Below are positions 35,120 through 47,289 of a DNA stretch of 64,000 nt, one piece after another (position 1 is the first letter of the stretch; every line of letters starts with the position of its first letter). Under the pieces are notes generated by a model. That model did not search any database, had not been told where the DNA came from, and worked only from the letters and a program-made list of their open reading frames with translations. This stretch comes from Typhlomys cinereus (taxonomy: Eukaryota > Chordata > Mammalia > Rodentia > Platacanthomyidae), in assembly GCA_023101885.1 (NCBI GenBank), contig JALPQD010000016.1, positions 13,299,134 through 13,363,133 of the forward strand, given 5' to 3'. Position numbers and translations under genes: made by a program.

Positions 35120-36510
35120 TAAAAAAATAATAGTTTCTCCCTTTTCCAAGACTTACCATTCAACCTCCAGTACAGTTCAAATGAATTATTCTTGCTCATT
35201 TCAGCGTCTCAGTGTGGAAAACAATGATAGAACATCAAATGTAACTACTTACTTCATAACCTGCTACATCTCATCTTGGGTTGAACTCAAGTAGATGAAT
35301 TTCCTGTGGGGGACAAGAAAAAAATAAGGAAAGAAAGATGTTTTCTCTGTGGCTGATGTTAGGTGCCAATCAAGGTTTGCCCGACCACAATTGTTAAACT
35401 CTAGCACTGTGAGCATGCATGTTTGTCTACCCAACTAAAATCAAAATAGTCCCTTGAGCTGCTGGAAACAGACATATGTAGATTAATATGGTAAATAAAA
35501 TAATTCAGTGATACTTTGTAAATAACATTCTTCCCTTTCCTAATCTCTCTGGTAAAATAATATGTTTATTTGCCATACAAATTTTGTGATATAACTAACA
35601 TGTAAAACTCATTTCTTTACAGAAGAAATAAGTGAGAAAATGGATAAAGAGCAAAATGAATAAATAATAAATAATAAATCATACAATAGTTGGAGGGAAA
35701 TTTGAAATTTGCTGATAGTTGTTTTTTTCTCCAAATAGGTTTTGTTACTTTTGTAATGTTTCAGTTTCACTGAGAACAAGGAATGTTTGTAAGGAAAAAG
35801 TAAGATGGACAGCTTATCTCTGGAAAACGGTTGTAATAACTCTTAATTATTTGTCATTTCTAACATAAAAAATTGATGCTGGTTATTATAACAGAACAAA
35901 AGGCCAAAAGTTCAATAGTAAAATTCATTTCTACCACTATAAACATATGTTCATTTTTAAGGTAACATACAACATTACAGTTCTACAAGTTCATCATTAA
36001 GGAAATATTGACTCATATACATATATCCACACATATATATGTAAATGTATATATTAACATAGTATATATAAATGTATTCATAATATATATTTATTTATAT
36101 TAATATATTCAGAGATATTTTAAAATACTGTGGCAGTTAGCCACAGATGTCACTTTGACAATTGCTGAAGCTCTGGCACACTTGTAAAGAATGAATAGTT
36201 CAGGCAAGCTCTTGAATAAGCCTGCAGGGGAGTATTTAACTCATGTGGACAGTACAGCCCTTTGTGGATGAGATCATTCTCTGGGCAGGTGGACATGATG
36301 GCAGGAGCTGGCTCAGTGCTTTGGCATATTTCTGAATACTTGAACACACTTATTTTCTGGCAAGTGTGGTTTGTCTCTCTATCAGCAATGCTTTGGGTAT
36401 GCTGTAGCCACTTCGTTTTGTTCCTGGTATTGGTAGAAGCTCTTCTGCCAACTATCATATGACAAAATAAAGTCTCCTTGTCACCATAAGTCATTTAGTC
36501 ATGAATTTTT
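35120..36510. other. Unassigned AT-rich sequence
   Basis: Includes TA-rich tract 35998-36110. The open frame 36150-36494 (minus) has no recognised domain. Confidence 0.5.
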
Positions 36511-36544
36511 TTCAGCAACATGCAAGCAAAAAATGTATTTTTTG

Positions 36545-36745
36545 AGGTGAAAAAGAACAGGAGAGAAAGAAAGAGAAAGACACAGAGAGAGAGAGAGAGA
36601 ACAGGAGAAAGAGAGAGAGAAAGTAGGTACACACATGTGTTTGGAGGACAACCTCAAAGTCAGATCAGTATATGGGCTCTGGGGACTAAACTCAGGTTTT
36701 CAGGTTTGTGTAGTAGCACATTATCCACTGGAACCTTCATAAATA
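36545..36745 (-). mobile_element. tRNA-derived SINE fragment, antisense, with GA tract
   Basis: GA-rich microsatellite at about 36555-36625, then TGTTTGGAGGACAACCTCAA, GGGGACTAAACTCAGGTTTT and CACATTATCCACTGGAACC. The order is that of an antisense B4/RSINE-type element. Confidence 0.5.
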
Positions 36746-36759
36746 TTTCTTTCAAGAAA

Positions 36760-37420
36760 AAAAGATATTTTTTCTAGAAATAGGCACATTAAGATGAAAA
36801 ACTGTATATATATATCAAGGGATGGATTTATATAAACAGTGTGTTTGTTGTTATTTACAGATGCACAAAGACTTCAAAGTATATTAATGTACAGAGACAT
36901 GGAAGAGCCATAAATTAATATGCAAATCACAGTCTATCAGTCTGGAACAAGGGAAAATGCAGATCTGTGCATTTATACACCTGTATTCCAGCTAACATCC
37001 AAGTATAAATATTAGCTTGGGTAGAATGGACTGATACCATCACATATGTACTAAGCCATTGAATGTGACTACTTGGGGGATTAGATAAGACTTTCATTAT
37101 TTTTACATTTATCAATAAATTGACATAATTTATTAACAACAACAGTACAGCAATTGTCTGATGTTTAGAATTATTGCAAGATATTATAGAGATAATGTGA
37201 CAAAACAAAAGAGTGCCGTAAGTAATTGTTCATGTCATATATTCTTTTAGAATATTTGTATATTTTCTTTGGAAAATCTCTATGTTCATATTCATGATAT
37301 ATTCTTATTTATAAATGTTGTTTGTGGATTAAAGATGATCATGATAAGTATATTTAATTTGTTTTATTACTCGAATAGCAAATCAAGAACTTTAATCTGC
37401 TAATGAAAATGTCAAGAATG
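36760..37420. other. Unassigned AT-rich sequence
   Basis: No gene or repeat family recognised. Confidence 0.5.
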
Positions 37421-37424
37421 ATCC

Positions 37425-37550
37425 CATCCCTATTCCTTTATTTTACACTCATGAAACCTAGGCACAGATGTGGAAAACTATCTGGCAAACTACACTGCAA
37501 ATCACTTGAAACTTACTTGCCTTGGAACCCACACTTGCATTCATTATTTT
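37425..37550 (+). mobile_element. MIR SINE fragment
   Basis: TTATTTTACACTCATGAAACC, TAGGCACAGATGTGGAAAAC and TTACTTGCCTTGGAACCCAC follow the second half of MIR (ttttacagatgaggaaactgaggc / agagaggttaagt / cttgccc ... aacccag). Confidence 0.5.
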
Positions 37551-37559
37551 GATGACCAT

Positions 37560-39190
37560 TTTGAAGGAAAAATATTATGGGAACTAGTTATCTTATTGAT
37601 CCTAGTGCTCTGATATTCCACAATACAAATCAGCTGAGGTGATACTGAAGAGAGAGGCAGGATCTGAGTTTCCTCAGCTTTGAACTGTAAACACCACTCC
37701 CTTTGATCTCAGCTGTGTGATTTGAAAGCCAGAGGAATGACAAATGGCCCTGAAATGCAGACAAAGGTTCTTTTGTTTGTCTCACAGAATGGAAGTACAG
37801 TCAAATTGATCAGTCATTAAAGTAAAATAACAGGAGGTAAATCTAGCCTCTTTGATGTTGTTTGGGATATGATAGAAAGAGATGGCTCTTCCCACTTTCA
37901 CATAATTGAATGATTGTATCTATTTAAAAACAGGATTCCTTAATGGCTTGCTAGTAATTTGGTATTCTGACGTGAATGTATCCCACAATCCCATGCACTG
38001 CACCAAGGGGAAAATATTGATCTGAGAAGGATGACAGGAAAGAGGGACTATTGCAACAAATATGGCAAAGAGAGAAGCAGATAGACAAAAGACAAAGATT
38101 CTTATTCGACAAGGACACAGGTTCATATGAGAGGAATACATATTCAGTTTGGAAAAAATACCAATCTGAAGATGTAGAATGAGGGAGAAACCTGAAGGCT
38201 CTTAAGCACCCTGACCAAGAAATGCACTGCAGGAAAATGTTACTGTCTGTGGATAGTTAAAGGATATAGAAAAATATACTAAAAAATAAGCTACCCGAAG
38301 AATATAGGTGTTGGAGGTGGGTTTGCAGAATTTTTTTCCCATTCTGTACTATTTAGGCAATTTTGCTAATCTATTTTCAAAAAACCCATGAGGGCATCAC
38401 AGTTGTCCTTTGATTATTTATTTTTTCTCTATGTCTCTGTCTCTCTCTCTCTCTCTGTCTCTCTCCTTTGAAAAAGACTCAATTAATAATATATACATTT
38501 TCCCAAACCTTAGAAATAAATTGTTAGTCCCCTTTTGTCCATAAATCCTATTTCATGAAATTATTTTCTCATCATATATCCTAAAACTTGTTCCTTACTT
38601 CTATTTTAGATACTGAAAGATGAAATGATAACAGCCATATAGACTACTCTTAACAACTTTATATTGACTGTATTTTCAGTTCCTTAGCTCTAGTCCCACC
38701 AACTTTTCACTGTGACCTAAATATCCTCCTTTGAATATCTTACAGTGAATTCAGACGCAAATCAAAATTACTTTTTTCTAAACATTACAAGAACTTTGTC
38801 TCATGACATTAGAAAGGAAACAACTGAGGAGATCATGGCAAAAGTGTAGTTAGGAAATAATGTATATTAATGTCTCTTGATAAAAACCCATTTCCTGCTG
38901 ATTGAGGTAACTCAGAGCTAAAGATCATCCACCACTGCCTTTCCTTTCCAGAAGCCTTAGTACCAAAATCATGGGCCATAATCTGCTTCTCAGATATTTG
39001 TGTTTCTCTCCACCTGCAGGAGAATCCCGTGTTTCCTTAAATCTCTTGCCATTCTTGTGGGCATAGCAGTTTTCCTTGTCTTCACCAACCCCCTAAATAT
39101 ATGTCCGGTTGATGATGAGGGAATAAAAATTATCTCATTCTACATCTCTCTTTCCTTTTTTATTAAGCATTGCTAGCAGTTTGTAGACAA
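37560..39190. other. Unassigned AT-rich sequence
   Basis: Short (TC)n tract at 38427-38466. Nothing else recognised. Confidence 0.5.
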
Positions 39191-39199
39191 TATGTGATG

Positions 39200-39590
39200 C
39201 AAACCACATCTTAGAAAGTGTCATGCACAGTTGTGTCTGCTATGGCAGTTATTCTCTGAGATGAGAATGGAGAAATTTATTTGGGTAAAGGTTCCATGGG
39301 AAGATACAATCCATTCTGGAGGAGAAAAACTGAAAAACTGTAGAAACTGGAGACAATTTAAGTTATATCCGTCATGGAGGCTGAGAAAGCAAGTTGCACA
39401 CTACAAAAACTGACTACTAACAGAAGCAGGATGGAGCTAACCAACTGCAAGGCTCAACCCCTGTGAGGTGCCTTCCTTCAGCAAGGCTCCACCTCCTAAA
39501 GTTGCCATGACCTCCCCAAATATTAACAGTTAAGAATGCAAACATTTGAAATCGTGGGGACAACTCACATTAAAACTATGACACCTGCTT
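39200..39590 (-). mobile_element. URR1-like rodent repeat, antisense
   Basis: GAGAAATTTATTTGGGTAAAG, CAATCCATTCTGGAGGAGAA, CAGCAAGGCTCCACCTCCTAA, GCCATGACCTCCCCAAATAT and CATTAAAACTATGACACCTGC occur in the order of the common antisense rodent repeat also seen at 25385-25750. The open frame 39231-39413 is inside it. Confidence 0.55.
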
Positions 39591-39599
39591 TCTCTCTTC

Positions 39600-40565
39600 C
39601 CGATATTATACATAAATAAAGTTTAAGATGAGATTATCTAGCAAGGAAATTCTTATTCATAAACAGTTGTCAGTATTCCCATAGATTGGAATTTGATCAG
39701 CACTTGATCAAAAAATATTCTCTTGCTTTTTTCCATATGCAATTAGAGAGCCACTACTAGCTAAAGTGTAGAGAATGTGTGATTGTGGAGTGTTCTTCCC
39801 TAAAAAGAAACCCCTCATTGCAGAAGCAGAGCAAGTATGTGTAAGATCCCAATGGTAGGAATTTCCTTTGATCATGAAATGACTGCTGACCCAAGAACTC
39901 ATTTCAGCAATAGGAACTCCCATTAGAACTGCACAACATATGGAAAGTCACAATGAATGAGGGAAAAATCTCAGGAAATGTACTTTACTCTGAGAAACTA
40001 TTGCAGGCCAAGTCCAATCAAGGGAATGGGAACTTCCTTCATCAAAGGTTTACCCACAGATGAGATATCAATACTCTACCAGGTGCTCCAGCAATTGCCA
40101 TTGCAAGTATCTCAGATAAAACCCAGTGGGTCACAATGGGTTGAAAAAAATAAAAGACACAAAAGCAGGAGGGAAACTGGCTAGAAAGGAGAACATTTAA
40201 AGTAGTACAGGACAGAGGAAAGAAATTAGGTAGAAAGAGTTGAAACCAGTAGATATTATTGTATTTGTGTATGAAAGTACAAAAGAATAAAAACAGAAGA
40301 TGAACAATCTATGATGAATTTTGATATTTTCCCACATCCATTACCCTAACACATATTATTAAGAGATATCTTCTCTTCAGAAAGCTTCCCTCTTCTTTCT
40401 CTGACCAAATCACTATTAACAAACAATTGTCACTCATTTCAATTTCAGAGTCTATGATGAAAATATGCAACTAAGAAAAATACTTAACTTGATTGATTGC
40501 TTTTGTAGGTAGACAGTAGGTGAGTGTAAGCTTGTTTCCTGAACTTCTGCATTTGAATAATCGGT
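39600..40565. other. Unassigned AT-rich sequence
   Basis: No gene or repeat family recognised. Confidence 0.5.
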
Positions 40566-40580
40566 CATTGAGAAAGAAAG

Positions 40581-40890
40581 TAGGAAGAGCAATGGCTCAG
40601 GGGTTAAGATTCTACTTTACAAGCAGTAGGACTTGAGTTTAGATCCTGGGTTTCACATAAAAATGCCAGATAGAAAAGACTGTGGCCTGTGCTTCTAGAC
40701 CTGGTGGGCAGAGCCTAGGAAATTCCAGTGTAAAGCAAAAAGGAGGTAGAAGCAATTCATAATGATTCCCAAAGTCATCCTTAATCCTCCACATGGACAC
40801 ACACTAAGTGCCCTTTGATACACACATACATGTAGACACACAAACACACACATACACACACAAAATAAATACAAAATTACAAAAGAAAAA
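40581..40890 (+). mobile_element. Main tRNA-type SINE, older copy, joined to an L1
   Basis: Head GCAATGGCTCAGGGGTTAAG, B-box-like GAGTTTAGATCC, body GACTGTGGCCTGTGCTTCTAG and GAGGTAGAAGCAATTCATAA, then CACA repeats to about 40862 and an A-rich tail. It is closest to the copy at 27971. The tail runs straight into a 5'-truncated L1 starting about 40897. The only direct repeat found (AAAGAAAGTAGG, 40573-40584) has its partner after the L1 poly(A), at 43406-43417. Confidence 0.85.
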
Positions 40891-40894
40891 TATA

Positions 40895-43405
40895 AATGAC
40901 CATTCTACCATATAATAAAAATGACCATCTTACCATATCATAAAATCCTACCATATCATAAAAATGACCATCCTACCAAAAGCAATGTACAGATTCAATG
41001 GTACACCTATCAAAATCCAAAAGCAATTCTTTAAAGAAATTGACCAAACAATCTCAAAATTCATATGGAAGCACAAAAGACCCAGGGTAGCTAAAACAAT
41101 CCTTAGTAACAAAAAAACTGCTGGAGGTATAACCATAACAAACATTAATCTATATTACAAATTCACAGTAATAAAAACAGCCTGGTACTGGCTCCATAAT
41201 AGACACACAGATCAATGGATAAGGGTTGAAGATATAGATATAAGCTCACACAATTATAGCCATTTGATCTTTGACAAAGGAGCCCAAAAAATACAATGGA
41301 AAAAGAACAGCATCTTCAATAAATGGTGCTGGCAAAACTGGATATCCACATGCAGAAGATTAAAACTGGACCCATACTTGTCACCATGCACAAAAATTAA
41401 TTCCAGGTGGATGAAGGACCTCAATATAAGGCCAGAGACTATAAAAACTTAGTTGAAAGGTAGGGAACTCCCTTGAGCTGATTTGGCTAGGCCAACAGTT
41501 CCTAAATAGAAATCCAATATCACAGGCACTAGAACCAACAGTCAACAAATGGGATCTTATGAAATTAAAGAGCTTCTGTTTAGAAAAAGAGATTGGAACT
41601 CGAGCACAAAGGCAACCCACAGAATGGGAGAAAATCTTCACTAACCACATATCTGAACTTAGAACACTAACACGAAGAACTTAGAAAACTACACCAATGA
41701 GATAAATGGCCCAATTAAAAAATGGGCCTGGGAACTCAAAAGATACTTTTCCAGGGACAAAATTGAAATGTCTAACAAATATCTTGAAAAATGCTTCACA
41801 TCCTTAGCCATCAGGGAAATGCAAATTAAAACCTCCCTGAGATACCATCTCAGTCAGGATGGCAAAAATCCTCATATAAACTACACCAAATACTGGAGAG
41901 AAGGTGTAGAGAAGGGAACTCTCCAATATTCCTGGTGGGAATGTAGACTTATGCAACCCCTCTGGTGATCATTCTGGTGATTTTTAAAAAATTTAAAGAT
42001 TGAAATGACATATGACCCTGCTATTCCACTTCTGGGAATAATCCCCCATGAATCAAAAACTCACCTCAAAGACACAAGCACAATCATGTTCATAGCATCA
42101 CTATTTAGAGTAGCAAAGTCATGGAATCAACACAAATGCCCAACAGTTGACGAGTGGATAAGGAAAATGTGGTACATTTACACAATTGAATATTACTCAG
42201 CCATCAAAAAAATGAATTAATGCAATTTGCCAGGAAATGGATGGAATAAGAAAACAACTATATTGAGTGAAGAATACCACACACAGAAAATTAAGTGCAG
42301 TATGTCCTCCCTAATAGGTTGATCCTAGTACCAAACCCACTTAATGACATATTCAAAGATAAATCACTGATAAATAAATAAATAATAAAATAAATCAAAG
42401 ATAAATTCAAAGATAAATACCTACAGTGATTGCAAAGATTATAAACAGGAGAGAAGGGGAAGGAAGGTCCCCCAGAAATAAGGAGAGAGGGCATCATGTT
42501 TCAGTAGAGAAAACAGGTCACCATCAAATATTGCTAGTTGTAGCCAGACATCTGGTGAAGTTCACTCTCATTTTGCTGCCTGGCCACTTGCGACTAGGAG
42601 GCTTGATCTCACCAACTAGGGAGGGTATAGGGACTGGAAGATAGATGGTAACCATTCTGCAAATGGAACACTGAAACACCCACCCCTCACTGTGGTCTCC
42701 TACTCCTATTTCATCTACCTTTGAATCTCCTCTATCTACCTTTGAATCTCTTCATTTAAATAACTTTTCATGGAGCCAAGGGTGGTGCAGGAACAGCAAG
42801 ACTTAAAACAACAAACCATAGTTCAGAACATCAAAGACCCTACATTAATCACTTGAAACCAGACCAGCCAAATCTCTCCCCATGCTAAATCTCAGGGAAA
42901 CTTGTGGAAGAGGGGGTGGCAAGACTGTAAGAGCCTAAATATTGGGAGGCTGAAGGATATGCAAGATGATCCACACAAGTTAGGTCAGCAGTAGCCATAG
43001 TTGGACTTTGCATGACCTGCACAATGACTGACTTGTCAATGACCCCCCAGGGTCTAGCATGGATCACAGGCAGTAGGATCCTTAGAGTCAAGGGGTTAAT
43101 AGTTATAATAATGTTCCCATACAAAGAGGGATCCCGGAGAGGAGAGGGCTCTGGGCTATGCCACTGAGTCCTTACACCTCACTGTAGTGGAAGACTCAGA
43201 AGGAAGTTTGGCATTCACACAGGGGGATGCTCCAGGGGATGGGAGAATGGAAGGGGAGGCACTAGAAGAGCAGGAGGGAGGGGGTTGAAAGAAAGGGGAA
43301 GAGGAGAGGGTGCAAGGGGGACTGGGGAAGGGTGGAGGAAGGGAGAAGGCCAGGGTACCTATTGAGCTTGTATGATTGGGGAAAAAAAATAAACGAATTA
43401 AAAAA
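40895..43405 (+). mobile_element. L1 copy D, 5'-truncated in ORF2
   Basis: The L1 enters ORF2 after the reverse-transcriptase region. The first 84 bases are a set of short tandem units of about 25 bases built on ATCATAAAAATGACCATC. Colinear ORF2 follows from about 40964 to a stop TAG at 42326-42328, then 3' UTR and an A-rich end at about 43405. A local expansion of AAAGATAAAT words lies at about 42353-42420. The 3' UTR differs from A and B near 42770 (CATGGAGCCAAGGGTGGTG), consistent with an older subfamily. Confidence 0.9.
40964..42328 (+). pseudogene. L1 ORF2 C-terminal remnant
   Basis: Open to 41452 in one frame ([20 protein letters not shown], then [19 protein letters not shown]), then frameshifted. 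The C-terminal block 42005-42220 ends with MWYIYTIEYYSAIKK. The catalytic part of the protein is absent because of 5' truncation. Confidence 0.9.
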
Positions 43406-43417
43406 AAAGAAAGTAGG

Positions 43418-43500
43418 CAGATAGATAACAGATGAATAGATAGACTGAAAGATGATAGATAGATGATAGATGATAGATAGTTGATAAATATTATAAATAG
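43418..43500. repeat. (GATA)n-rich microsatellite
   Basis: GATAGATAACAGATG and GATAGATAGATGATAGATGA words directly after the 3' direct repeat of L1 copy D. A second GATA/TAGA-rich stretch is at about 43640-43690. Confidence 0.85.
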
Positions 43501-43831
43501 ACCCTTTATTCTGGGATTATTTATTTTTAGATGAGAGATAGATAAATAATACATACCTGTACTTAGATACAAACACAAAAAATAACTTCTAGATAATAGG
43601 AAATATGTGATAAACATATACATAGAGACAAAGGTGGTAGACACAAGAGGTAGATAATAGATATAGAGAAATTATAGATAAGAAATAGACACACATGCAT
43701 AAATAATAAATAATGAGGGTAGATGACAGATTTAGATGAAGGCAGAAATGGCCATAAGATTATGAAAAACGAGAGAGAGAAATTTTTTTACTTTTTTTAT
43801 TAATTATATTTGTTTTTTGACCATTTCATAT

Positions 43832-44627
43832 TTTACTTATTTATTTAACTATTATTTTTTAAGTATTTATTTATTTATTTATTTCCCCTCATACAAACTT
43901 AATAGGTACACTGGTCCCCTCCTTCCCTCCACCCCTCCCTGGCCCCCCTTGCTTCCTCCCCCCTTTTCTCCTTCTTTTCCCCCTCTCCCTCCCTATCTCC
44001 TAGTGCCTCCCCCCCCATCCGTAGAGCATCCTTTAATGTGTATGTGAAACTCTGATTAGGCGTAAGGTCTCAGTGGCATTTCCTAGAACTCTTTCTTGTA
44101 TTCCCCTTAAGTAAAGGAACACTATTGTGGCTGTTAATCCCTAGCTTCTAAGGATCCTAGTGAAGTATCCAGACATAAAAAATTAAGCGCCGTATGTACT
44201 CCCTAATAGGTGGATCCTAGTACCAAACCCACTTAGAGACACACTCAAAGATAAATCTCTGTAATACCTATAGTAATTGCAAGGATTATAAACAGAGGGA
44301 AGGGGAAGGAGGGCCCCATCAGAAACAAAGAGAGAGGGGATCATGTTACACCAGAGAAAATAGGCCACAATCAAGGACTACAAGTAAGTAATGAGACATC
44401 TGGTTAAGCTCACAGACTTTCCTTCCTCATCATTTACAACTGATGGGGTATGATCTCACCAGAAGAGGAAGGCATGTAGTATGGCAGATTGAAAGCAACC
44501 ATTTTGCAAATGTGAGACTGACCCACCCCCCACTGTGGTCTCCTACTTTTATTCCATCTACCTTTGAATATACTCTTAAACTAAGATTCTATTTTAACAG
44601 ATTTTATCTCTGTCGAGAGAGTGACAT
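43832..44627 (-). mobile_element. L1 insertion on the minus strand with 5' inversion (twin priming)
   Basis: Two L1 blocks in opposite orientation meet near 44162. The left block (about 43850-44162) is antisense: T-rich tail, CATACAAACTTAATAGGTAC, then the reversed purine tract. The right block (44163-44627) is sense: end of ORF2 (ATGTACTCCCTAATAGGTGG) through the proximal 3' UTR to GAGAGTGACAT. The stretch between them in the L1 is missing. A direct repeat CATTTCATAT flanks the whole at 43822-43831 and 44625-44634. This matches a minus-strand L1 insertion with an inverted 5' part and a junction deletion. Confidence 0.85.
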
Positions 44628-44639
44628 TTCATATATTTA

Positions 44640-45040
44640 TATAGTATTGTGATTATTTTTGTACCCACGTATTTTTAAAAATTATTTTATTTTTCCTAGT
44701 TTTACAAGCATATTGAGTACTTATCCCTGATTCCTTCCATCTCCCTTTTCTCCCATCCTCTTCCCTTCCCTTCATCAATCTATCTCACTCCCTCCTACCC
44801 TCTTACCTATCTGCTTCTATGGACCCCAAGTTTCCCTCTGGCTCATCTACTCTTTTGGGGGTTTTAGACCTCTTGTGGCTTACAAAGTTATCCAGAAAGA
44901 GATAATTTGAAAAAAAATTCTGGAAGCACTTGGCTTTGATGTCCTCCAAATTTCTGTTTGTTATCCTTCCAGTTTTCTGTCTCATACACACACACATATC
45001 AGAACCTTTCTATTTGCTTGTCTTGTCACATTACTATTAT
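44640..45040. other. Pyrimidine-rich unassigned sequence
   Basis: CCTTCCATCTCCCTTTTCTCC-type stretch at about 44730-44810. Possibly an old antisense repeat; not identified. No gene. Confidence 0.4.
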
Positions 45041-45044
45041 GTAC

Positions 45045-45365
45045 TTGTGATAGCTAATCTTGGATGTCAACTTGACACACCTGGCATTAACTAAGTTTAG
45101 CTGTCAGATGACTTGAAGAGATTATTCTGATCAATATATTTACAATACAAAGACCATTCCTAGATTTCATTGAAACCTACAAATAGCAGACCAGATAAAA
45201 AGAACAATAGGACAGAAGACTTTCAAGAGAGACTCTAGTATGCTTGCAGTGACTTAGCCTCTACCATGAAAGGTTGTTTATCCTCTCTGGAACCTTAAGG
45301 TGAATAAATCTCCCTTTCTCTCTTAAGTTGCTTAACTTTGAATGCTCTCTCACAGCAACAGTTAA
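45045..45365 (+). mobile_element. URR1-like rodent repeat
   Basis: GATAGCTAATCTTGGATGTC, AACTTGACACACCTGGCATT, GGAACCTTAAGGTGAATAAA and CTTTCTCTCTTAAGTTGCTT, then CTCACAGCAACAGTTAACAA. The end motif (tctggaac...aaataaa...ttcttaagttgctt...cacagcaac) is shared with 29050-29335. Confidence 0.55.
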
Positions 45366-45369
45366 CAAT

Positions 45370-46475
45370 ACTATTGTATTTTCTTGGTCTATCTGCTAAT
45401 TTAAAACCTGAATATATCCTATTTTTTGTGCTTTAAGGTATTTAACAAAAACAGGATGAGTAAAAAGAAGGTGATTTTAACAAGGTTTATACCAATCATC
45501 TGAACCTAGTGATGCTATTTCCATAATTCATATATTTGTAATTAATGAATGCAAATAGCAGCAACTTTCCTTGTCACCCAATTCGGTTTACTTCGAGATT
45601 TATTTATTTTCAATGTTGTTTTCCTGTTTGTGTTTTAATTAGCAATTTCCTTCTGCAGTCACCCCAAAAAAGTGAAAATAAATGTCCCTGATAGCTCGCT
45701 CACCGAGAAGCATGCCAACAGCTTTAATAAACATTGAATTAATCAATTAGCATCTAGGGTTCTCATTTTAATCTACATAACTAGTTGTTTCAGCTCTGAG
45801 TGAGTTTAAAGATTATGGTTTGATTAAATGTATCAGAAAGTGTAGAATACATTCCTCCAGTTCTTCACTGTCTTTTGAAAATGTATTTCACTGAATGATG
45901 CAGAAGTAATATTCATGAGTGTATTATCCATGGCTTTCATTAATTATAGTCATTGTCCTTCCTTTTTCACATCAAAGTACTTTGCATTATTGATATTTAA
46001 TTGGAATGCCTATGGTGATTCTTTTTTACACAGAACAGGAACAGAAAATGGAAACCAATCCAACAGCTTGCATGTAGCTTTAAAAAGAAATTGATACGAT
46101 TTATCTATTTATTTATTTATATTCTTTTGAGGCTTTACAGATGTATGACTCTTTATAGTTTGCAGTTTTAGAAACGTACTCCAATAAGTACACCATCCTG
46201 AATACATTCAGGGTATAACAAATTATTCATCTTTTTAATGTTTGATTTTTTAAAATAAAAATATAATAAAAAGAAAATTATGTTTCACTTGCCTCCTAAC
46301 CTGAAATATACATTAAAGTAACTCATGATATTACTTCATTTATGAAGGATGCTGTCTGTGTGACTTTTCATGATGGATCTTCAAAAAGTAATTTATGTAT
46401 AAAATTGGAGGCAAGGGATGGAAATTAGTATACATAATTGTTTCTTCACTGATATAAATTTTTTTTTGAGTTTTT
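45370..46475. other. Unassigned AT-rich sequence
   Basis: No gene or repeat family recognised. Confidence 0.5.
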
Positions 46476-46479
46476 AACT

Positions 46480-46745
46480 GGTGTTTATGGTTGCTGATAT
46501 TATAGCACCTTTAAGAGGTGGAGCCTTGCTGGAGGAGGCAGGTCACAAATGGCAGGCCTTGAGGAATCATGGCTTGCCTCTTGGCCTCTCTCACTAATGT
46601 TGGATGCTGTGGCCTGAAATAGCCCTTATCTCTGCCTTAGGCTGTTAACTTCTGCTACATGATTCCCTCTGTACATAAATATCTATGTCCCCTTGGAGCC
46701 ATAAGCCAATATATACCACTTTCTGCATAAGTTTTCATCGTTGGA
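46480..46745 (+). mobile_element. URR1-like rodent repeat
   Basis: TAGCACCTTTAAGAGGTGGA, GCCTTGCTGGAGGAGGCAGG, GGCAGGCCTTGAGGAATCAT and CCCCTTGGAGCCATAAGCCAA. Shares its first 60 bases with 23090-23350. Confidence 0.6.
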
Positions 46746-47102
46746 AAAAAAGCATGGTTGGAAAAAAAGCAGCAGCAACAATTCCCAAGTTTTATATCAA
46801 AAGGTTTTAATTTTAATTTACTCTGTCTTTTTACTTTGCTACTTGGACAATATTTTAGCTTCTTTGGGTTTTTTTTTTGCCTTTGTTTTTATATTAGATG
46901 TTCTGTTTTCTTATCTGAACATGTACCTTTCTTTACATGTCAATCCTAGGTGGAGCACATATTCATTCAAATTTTCTATAATTGCTGATTAATTTTAGTC
47001 AAAATTATGGAGCCATTTTAGATTTCAATGAAGAATTGATCTCCTGAACAACATGGTATATTTAGAATATGTCCTACCTTATTTTTCTTTAAAAAATGTC
47101 TA

Positions 47103-47285
47103 GCTGAGGAACAGCAAAATAGCTGAATAGGTAAGGCATATTCTTGCAAACTTGGAGACTTGAATAGTTTCCCAAAAGCCCATGTGCTGGAAGGATAGTA
47201 TTGACTTCCAAAAGTTGTTCACTGACCTCCATTGATCAGTGACATGCATATGCTCTCTCTTTAAAATAAATAAAGGATAAAGGAA
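47103..47285 (+). mobile_element. tRNA-derived SINE (B2/B4 style), old
   Basis: GCAAAATAGCTGAATAGGTA, then AGACTTGAATAGTTTCCCAA (B-box position) and GACCTCCATTGATCAGTGACA, ending in TCTCTCTTTAAAATAAATAAA. Confidence 0.6.
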
Positions 47286-47289
47286 ATTG

